NCBI GenBank assembly: GCA_964448105.1
Contig: CAYUVK010000059.1
Span: 1-29,546 of the forward strand
Source of the DNA: CAVQBP01 sp964448105
GTDB taxonomy: Bacteria; Bacteroidota; Ignavibacteria; Ignavibacteriales; Ignavibacteriaceae
Direction of reading: 5' to 3'
DNA: 29,546 bases
Shown here: in pieces, positions 24,911-29,546 of the stretch
Layout of the letters: every line of letters starts with the position of its first letter
Position numbering within the stretch: the first letter of the stretch is position 1
The notes under the pieces: generated by a model
Databases searched by the model: none
Told to the model about the DNA's origin: nothing
Seen by the model: the letters and a program-made list of their open reading frames with translations, nothing else
Translations under genes and position numbers: made by a program

Positions 24911-26188
24911 TTAGATGACTTTATATATTTCTTCAAGCATTCGTTGCGTTGCCCCTAAATTTTCTTGAACAAATTTATAAGAAATTTCCCCTTTCTCTTT
25001 TCTTAATTTTTCGTTGCTGAATAAAGTCCTAAGCTGGCGGTAAGCTTCTTTTTTATTTTTAATCATAATTCCGCTTCCCCTTTTTATTAATTCATGCGCT
25101 TCCGTAGACTTTTCTATTTTAGGCCCGAATAATACAGGTATTCCATAAACAGCTGCTTCCAATACATTATGAATATTTTGTTTAAAGCTTCCGCCGACAA
25201 ACGCAGCATGAGCGTAAGTATATAATGTAAGCAGTATCCCGATTGAATCAACAATTATAACGCGTTCATTTTTATAATTATTTAAAAAGGAGAATCGTAT
25301 CGTATCAATTTTTTTACTAAAATCATTTTCAATTTTTTCAAGATGTACCAGGGTAGGTTCGTGGGGAGCTATTATTAGGATAGCATTTTTATCATATTTA
25401 GCTAATTTTATGAATGCCGGAAGAATTACCTCTTCATCTACTTCCCAGGTGCTTCCTGCAACAAAGACTTTCTTGTTTTTTAATATATCATCCCTAATTA
25501 AATTCCGTGAGCGTGCCGATAAACTCCTCTGATAAACACGGTCAAATCTTGTATCCCCGATAGCTTTTATTTTATCTCCATTAATTCCAAAATCTTTAAA
25601 TTCTTTTGCATCTTTTTCAGAAACAGTAAGAATCCTGGTTATATCTTTAAAAAGAACTTTGTGGAAATTTTTAATCAAGGGAATTTTTCTTAAAGAATTA
25701 CTCTCCATTGTGGCATCAACCAGGTACGAAGTGATCCCGGCTTTTTTCATTGCCCAAATATGGTTTGGCCATATATCATATCGCATCATTACAGCGAGTT
25801 CGGGGCGAACTAATTTAATGAATCTTTCTGCATTGGAACTTGTATCGAACGGAATATATGTTACAAGGTCTGCGTAGGGATACCTTTTAGAATTTTCATA
25901 CCCTGATGGAGAAAAAAATGTTATTAAGATATTTAAGTTCTGATTTTTCTTCAGTTCTTCAATTATTGGTTTAGCTTGTTCAAATTCCCCAAGTGAAGAC
26001 GAATGGAACCAAAGTAATTTCTTTGATTTATCTATTGAAAGTGCATCTAAAATAAGGTTTTCAAAAATTCTTTTTCTGCCGATTATACCTCTCCTCATTT
26101 TCTCGTTAAAAATCCCAACAATACGGGAACCTCCATAAAGTATAGGAATAATAATTAGATTATAGAAAATGAACCAAATACTTTTCAT
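24911..26188 (-). CDS. waaA: Kdo transferase WaaA
   Basis: A 425-residue 3-deoxy-D-manno-octulosonic acid transferase, which adds Kdo from CMP-Kdo to lipid A precursor at the inner face of the inner membrane. Residues 3-20 form an N-terminal membrane-anchor helix. The catalytic Glu is E68 in SSSLGEFEQ. The GT-B core carries RPELAVMMRYDIWPNHI, then FVAGSTWEVDEEVILPAF and HAAFVGGSFKQNIHNVLEAAVYGIPVLFGP near the C-terminus, all typical. Its ATG shares one base with the stop codon of the upstream heptosyltransferase gene (TAATG), so the two are coupled. Presence confirms a lipopolysaccharide-bearing outer membrane. Confidence 0.95.
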   Translation of the reverse strand: MKSIWFIFYNLIIIPILYGGSRIVGIFNEKMRRGIIGRKRIFENLILDALSIDKSKKLLWFHSSSLGEFEQAKPIIEELKKNQNLNILITFFSPSGYENSKRYPYADLVTYIPFDTSSNAERFIKLVRPELAVMMRYDIWPNHIWAMKKAGITSYLVDATMESNSLRKIPLIKNFHKVLFKDITRILTVSEKDAKEFKDFGINGDKIKAIGDTRFDRVYQRSLSARSRNLIRDDILKNKKVFVAGSTWEVDEEVILPAFIKLAKYDKNAILIIAPHEPTLVHLEKIENDFSKKIDTIRFSFLNNYKNERVIIVDSIGILLTLYTYAHAAFVGGSFKQNIHNVLEAAVYGIPVLFGPKIEKSTEAHELIKRGSGIMIKNKKEAYRQLRTLFSNEKLRKEKGEISYKFVQENLGATQRMLEEIYKVI

Positions 26189-27180
26189 TATGAATGAAGC
26201 AGCAGATTTAATTTATTAAATGCAGTTTTCGGATCGATATCAAGCATACATTTAAAATGCCCTTTGGGACAATAAGATTTACCGATATGCGTACAAGGTC
26301 TGCAAGATAAAGAATTATTTTCCAAAATTACATTTTTATTTTGATACGGTAAAAAACCAAATTCCTTAACGGTAGAACCGAAAAAAATTAAAACAGGAAT
26401 TTTTTCAGCACAAGCAGCATGCATTAATCCTGAATCGTTGCACACAATTGCATCACACTTTTTCATATTGGCAACTGTTTGAAGAATATCGTCATCATTG
26501 CTGAGATTGATTGCACCAGGAATTTTAGCCGAAATTTCTTCACATATAACTTTATCTTCTTTTCCGCCAAATAAGGCGATGTTATAATTTTCTTTTATCA
26601 ATTGATTTCCCAAATCTACATAATATTCTTTTGACCACATTTTTGTAAAATGCCTTGAGCCAGGGCAGAAACCAATATATTTTTTATCTTCTTTAAATAA
26701 ATTTGCGGCAGATTTATTTGTAAACAAATCCAATCCTTTATCATCAAGTTGAAATTCTCCCAAAACAGATGCATATCTTACCGGAATTGGCGGAGCGCTT
26801 TTTAACCTATTAATTTTAAAGTGAACCAATAATAATTTATCAAGATCTCTTTTATCAAATCGTATCTTTGGAATTTTAGAATGAGAGGTTATTTTTTTGC
26901 TCCTTAAGTTATTCTGTAAGTCTATTATTAAATCATAATTTTGAGCTTTTAATTTATCCGCTAATTTTGTTAGTTCATGTTTTTCGCTGATATAAATAAA
27001 CAAATTATTTAAATAAGGATTTTGAATTAATACATCCTTAAATAGATCTTTTAATAAAAAATCGATTTCAATTTGAGGATAATTTTCTTTTATGGTTCTT
27101 ATCAACGGTGTAGTTAAAAGAATATCACCCAAAGAACTTAAACGTATAATTAATATTTTTTTAAGCTTATTAAGATTCAC
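26188..27180 (-). CDS. Heptosyltransferase family protein (GT9)
   Basis: A 330-residue GT9 glycosyltransferase that adds ADP-heptose (or a related sugar) to the lipopolysaccharide inner core. The start is GTG at 27178-27180: a stop codon lies directly upstream and no ATG exists nearby, and this start gives the usual KILIIRLSSLGDILLTTPL N-terminus. The family signature GRSLGD-like RLSSLGD is followed by FCPGSRHFTKMW, VCNDSGLMHAACAEKIPVLIFFG for donor binding, and a C-terminal SLSCRPCTHIG and CMLDI with conserved Cys. It is coupled to waaA by a one-base overlap, so both act in the same core assembly. Confidence 0.9.
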   Translation of the reverse strand: MNLNKLKKILIIRLSSLGDILLTTPLIRTIKENYPQIEIDFLLKDLFKDVLIQNPYLNNLFIYISEKHELTKLADKLKAQNYDLIIDLQNNLRSKKITSHSKIPKIRFDKRDLDKLLLVHFKINRLKSAPPIPVRYASVLGEFQLDDKGLDLFTNKSAANLFKEDKKYIGFCPGSRHFTKMWSKEYYVDLGNQLIKENYNIALFGGKEDKVICEEISAKIPGAINLSNDDDILQTVANMKKCDAIVCNDSGLMHAACAEKIPVLIFFGSTVKEFGFLPYQNKNVILENNSLSCRPCTHIGKSYCPKGHFKCMLDIDPKTAFNKLNLLLHS

Positions 27181-27369
27181 TTATTAGTTATGCAAATTTA
27201 AGCTGATAATTTACGGATTTGAAATATTATTTTACACAGGAGAAGAAATTTAATTAATCAAACTTTAATCCTTAATAAAATTTTTAAAAACCCGTTCTTT
27301 TTGATATTCAAATTTTTATATTTGTATTATATTTAATTAAAAATTCAAGAATTAAATTTTAGAAATTTT

Positions 27370-27636
27370 ATGGGTACATTACCTCCGCCAAAAACTAAAA
27401 ATTTCCCTAATGATTCATTGGAAAAACAAGTGTACAATATTGTTGAGCAGTTTCACGAATTTATACCAATAATGAATGATAGGAATAGATTGGGTTTTTC
27501 ATTGTATAAATATTTGAAAGGGGAGGGAGATGATCCCAACACTTTGATAAAAAGTACAAAGATTAAAATCGAGGGGATTTCTAAAGAAGAACTTGCGAAA
27601 AAAATCAATTCTGAAATTGAAAAACTTAAAAAATAA
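27370..27636 (+). CDS. Hypothetical small protein
   Basis: An 88-residue protein I do not recognise. It is charged, with a Pro/Lys-rich start, a hydrophobic helix around VYNIVEQFHEFI and a Lys/Glu-rich, probably coiled-coil C-terminus (SKEELAKKINSEIEKLKK). It has no signal peptide, membrane segment or Cys. It stands alone between two convergently or divergently placed minus-strand genes, about 189 bases from the heptosyltransferase gene. It could be a small cytoplasmic regulator; nothing supports a specific role. Confidence 0.55.
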   Translation: MGTLPPPKTKNFPNDSLEKQVYNIVEQFHEFIPIMNDRNRLGFSLYKYLKGEGDDPNTLIKSTKIKIEGISKEELAKKINSEIEKLKK

Positions 27637-27691
27637 TTGCTGAACTGTATTATTGTTAAATTTCTTGATAACAGTATCAATTAACAGGTAA

Positions 27692-29485
27692 TTAAACAGC
27701 TCTTGTAATTTCCTGATCTTTATACTGCAGCTGATATAGCCTATAATAGATTCCGCGTTTGGCAAGAAGCTCTTGATGATTTCCTGTTTCTCTAATTTCG
27801 CCTTTATGCATCACTATAATTTTATCGGCACTTTGAATTGTAGATAAGCGGTGTGCAATAACAATAGCAGTCCTTCCAATTAAAAGTTTCTCTATTGCCT
27901 TTTGAATTAATATCTCCGTTTCGGTATCTACACTGGAAGTTGCTTCATCAAGAACTAAAATCTGGGGATCATAAGCGAGCGCCCTGGCAAATGAAATTAA
28001 TTGTTTTTGACCGACACTTAAAGTTGCACCGCGTTCTTTCACTATTTCATCATATTTATCAGGTAATGATTCAATAAATTTATCCGCCCCGACAATTTTT
28101 GCCGCTTCGATAATTTTATTTAAAGGAATCTGATCATTGTTCATACTGATGTTCGATCTAATTGTCCCGGAAAATAAAAACACATCCTGCAATACAATAG
28201 AAATATATTTTCTTAATTCTTTCTTATCAATTTTGCTGATATCGATTCCATCGACTAAAATATTCCCCTTATTTATATCATAAAACCGGGTGAGGATATT
28301 TATAATGCTTGTTTTTCCTGCGCCGGTTGCTCCAACTATTGCTATAGTCTCTCCCGGGTTTATTTTAAATGAAATGTTTTTAAGAACGTATTCATCATTA
28401 TTATACGCAAAACAGACATCTTTAAATTCTATTTCTCCCCGTACTCTTTTTAATTCAACCGGCTGTTCGGGATTTTTAACAAATGTTTGATTATCAAGCA
28501 GTTTAAATATTCTTTCGGATGAAGCCATAGCCGTCTGCATAATATTATATTTCTCGGATAAATCACGTATTGGTCTAAAAAACATTTCAGTAAATTGAAT
28601 GAATGCAAAAAGCACCCCTATTGTTAGACTTCCTCTGATTATTTCACCGCCGCCATACCATATAATTAAACCCAAAGCAATTGAGCTCAACAATTCAACG
28701 CTGGGGTAAAAAATAGCATAATAGAAAATGGATTTTATATTAGCTTCCCTATAATCGTTGTTTATGCTAGAAAAGTGTTTAAGTTCATCTTTTTCTTTAT
28801 TGAAAATTTGAACTACATTCATTCCTGTAACATGTTCCTGCATATAAGAATTTAAACGGGCTAAATGCAAACGTACATCCCTATATGATTCGCGAACTTT
28901 TTTTCTAAATAAAAAGGTGCCGTAAATTAAAACAGGAAGAACCGAGAGAGTAGCAAGTGATAATTTTACATCCATAAAAAACATAAACACAAGAATCCAG
29001 ACAATAATAAAAACATCGCTGAATACCATAACAATCCCGGAAGAAAAAAGTTCGCTTAAAGCTTCAACATCATTTGTCGTCCTGGTTACAATTCTGCCGA
29101 TTGGAGTTTTATCAAAGAATTTTAGTGCTAATTTTTGAGTGTACTGAAATATCTGTATCCTTAAATCGAAAATTGTTTTTTGACCTAAATATTGAGTATA
29201 GTAGGTTAAAAGGTATTGAATAACAGCCTGCATTAATAATGAACCTAATAAAAGAAGACTAATTATAAGCAGGCCATGGAAATCTTTATTGGCAATATAT
29301 TTATCGATTGCAATTTTAGTTAAATATGGTCGTAACGGGCCAAGTGCCGCAACAACGATATTCAAAAAAATTGCGAACATTACATACTTTTTGTAAGGTT
29401 TAATGTAACCCAGCAGCCGCTTCATCAAACGTGAATCGTATGCTTTTCCTAATATTTCTTCTTCTGCTTTATAATCTTGCGCCAT
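27692..29485 (-). CDS. ABC exporter, MsbA/multidrug type
   Basis: A 597-residue half-transporter with fused membrane and ATPase domains, working as a homodimer or with a partner. Six membrane helices lie in about 35-320. The nucleotide-binding domain occupies about 350-590, with Walker A GATGAGKTS at 385-393, signature LSVGQKQLISFARA, Walker B ILVLDEATSSVD and the H-loop IVIAHRLSTI. All catalytic motifs are intact. Fused exporters of this type move lipids, drugs or peptides outward; the lipid-A flippase MsbA is one possibility, given the lipopolysaccharide genes nearby, but the sequence alone cannot settle substrate. The gene ends at the right edge of the coding region and stands alone. Confidence 0.92.
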   Translation of the reverse strand: MAQDYKAEEEILGKAYDSRLMKRLLGYIKPYKKYVMFAIFLNIVVAALGPLRPYLTKIAIDKYIANKDFHGLLIISLLLLGSLLMQAVIQYLLTYYTQYLGQKTIFDLRIQIFQYTQKLALKFFDKTPIGRIVTRTTNDVEALSELFSSGIVMVFSDVFIIVWILVFMFFMDVKLSLATLSVLPVLIYGTFLFRKKVRESYRDVRLHLARLNSYMQEHVTGMNVVQIFNKEKDELKHFSSINNDYREANIKSIFYYAIFYPSVELLSSIALGLIIWYGGGEIIRGSLTIGVLFAFIQFTEMFFRPIRDLSEKYNIMQTAMASSERIFKLLDNQTFVKNPEQPVELKRVRGEIEFKDVCFAYNNDEYVLKNISFKINPGETIAIVGATGAGKTSIINILTRFYDINKGNILVDGIDISKIDKKELRKYISIVLQDVFLFSGTIRSNISMNNDQIPLNKIIEAAKIVGADKFIESLPDKYDEIVKERGATLSVGQKQLISFARALAYDPQILVLDEATSSVDTETEILIQKAIEKLLIGRTAIVIAHRLSTIQSADKIIVMHKGEIRETGNHQELLAKRGIYYRLYQLQYKDQEITRAV

Positions 29486-29546
29486 ATTTTACTTTGTTAT
29501 TGGTTATTTGTCATTGGTCAAACCTTAGTCATTTATTGTCATTTAA
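29486..29546. repeat. Short degenerate repeats at window edge
   Basis: The last 60 bases repeat a GTCATT-like word several times (GTCATTGGTCAAAC, TAGTCATTTATTGTCATTTAA), as seen in many bacterial intergenic regions. It is the upstream region of the ABC exporter; the window ends within it. Confidence 0.45.

Noticed and set aside
25515..25522. Perfect GCCGATAA on the plus strand
   Set aside because: It lies inside waaA, antisense to it, and the bases 15 upstream read AATT, not TAAA.
27202..27209. GCTGATAA upstream of the small orphan gene
   Set aside because: The -35 position reads ATTA and the site is 160 bases from the gene.

Overview
The window comes from an AT-rich, motile, Gram-negative bacterium. 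It most resembles the Ignavibacteria/Chlorobi side of the Bacteroidota. This rests on three things seen together: two proteins ending in a type IX secretion (T9SS) sorting domain with the YPNPFNPAT motif, lipopolysaccharide core genes (a Kdo transferase and a heptosyltransferase), and a flagellar gene set. The lineage is inferred from these marks; no rRNA or other marker gene is present.

Layout. (1) Positions 1-1966: the tail of a glycosyltransferase, then a glycosyltransferase/TPR/methyltransferase fusion. (2) 2238-6065: a late flagellar cluster with a clear sigma-28 promoter, flagellin, terminator, FliS, FliD, a FliT/FlgN-like small protein and a FlgM-like anti-sigma factor. (3) 6182-10504: a soluble histidine kinase overlapping an NtrC-type sigma-54 activator, then a convergent REC-PAS-PAS-PAS-histidine kinase. 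(4) 10827-14631: a second sigma-28-type promoter in front of a small secreted TonB-C-domain protein, then a chemoreceptor, then a REC-LytTR response regulator broken by an in-frame TAA. (5) 14693-21359: general metabolism and housekeeping: ornithine aminotransferase, YjbQ, a zinc phospholipase/nuclease-like exported protein, a SpoU RNA methyltransferase, DUF971, a methyltransferase, a Gdx/SugE exporter, a NUDIX hydrolase and an exported isoaspartyl peptidase. (6) 21435-23708: two T9SS cargo genes, the first broken by two frameshifts. (7) 24248-29546: a DinB-family protein, a 100-base assembly gap, Kdo transferase and heptosyltransferase genes, a small orphan ORF and an MsbA-like ABC exporter.

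How the parts fit. The flagellar block carries structural genes (filament, chaperone, cap) and candidates for two control layers: a sigma-54 activator with its kinase, and a FlgM/sigma-28 checkpoint. The two sigma-28-type promoters are identical in spacing (TAAA-N15-TCCGATAA). One drives flagellin. The other sits 38 bases before the TonB-C-domain gene, about 8.5 kb away, next to a chemoreceptor. This suggests that a TonB-C-domain envelope protein belongs to the motility regulon, which is the most interesting point in the window. The remaining genes look ordinary, apart from the broken ones.
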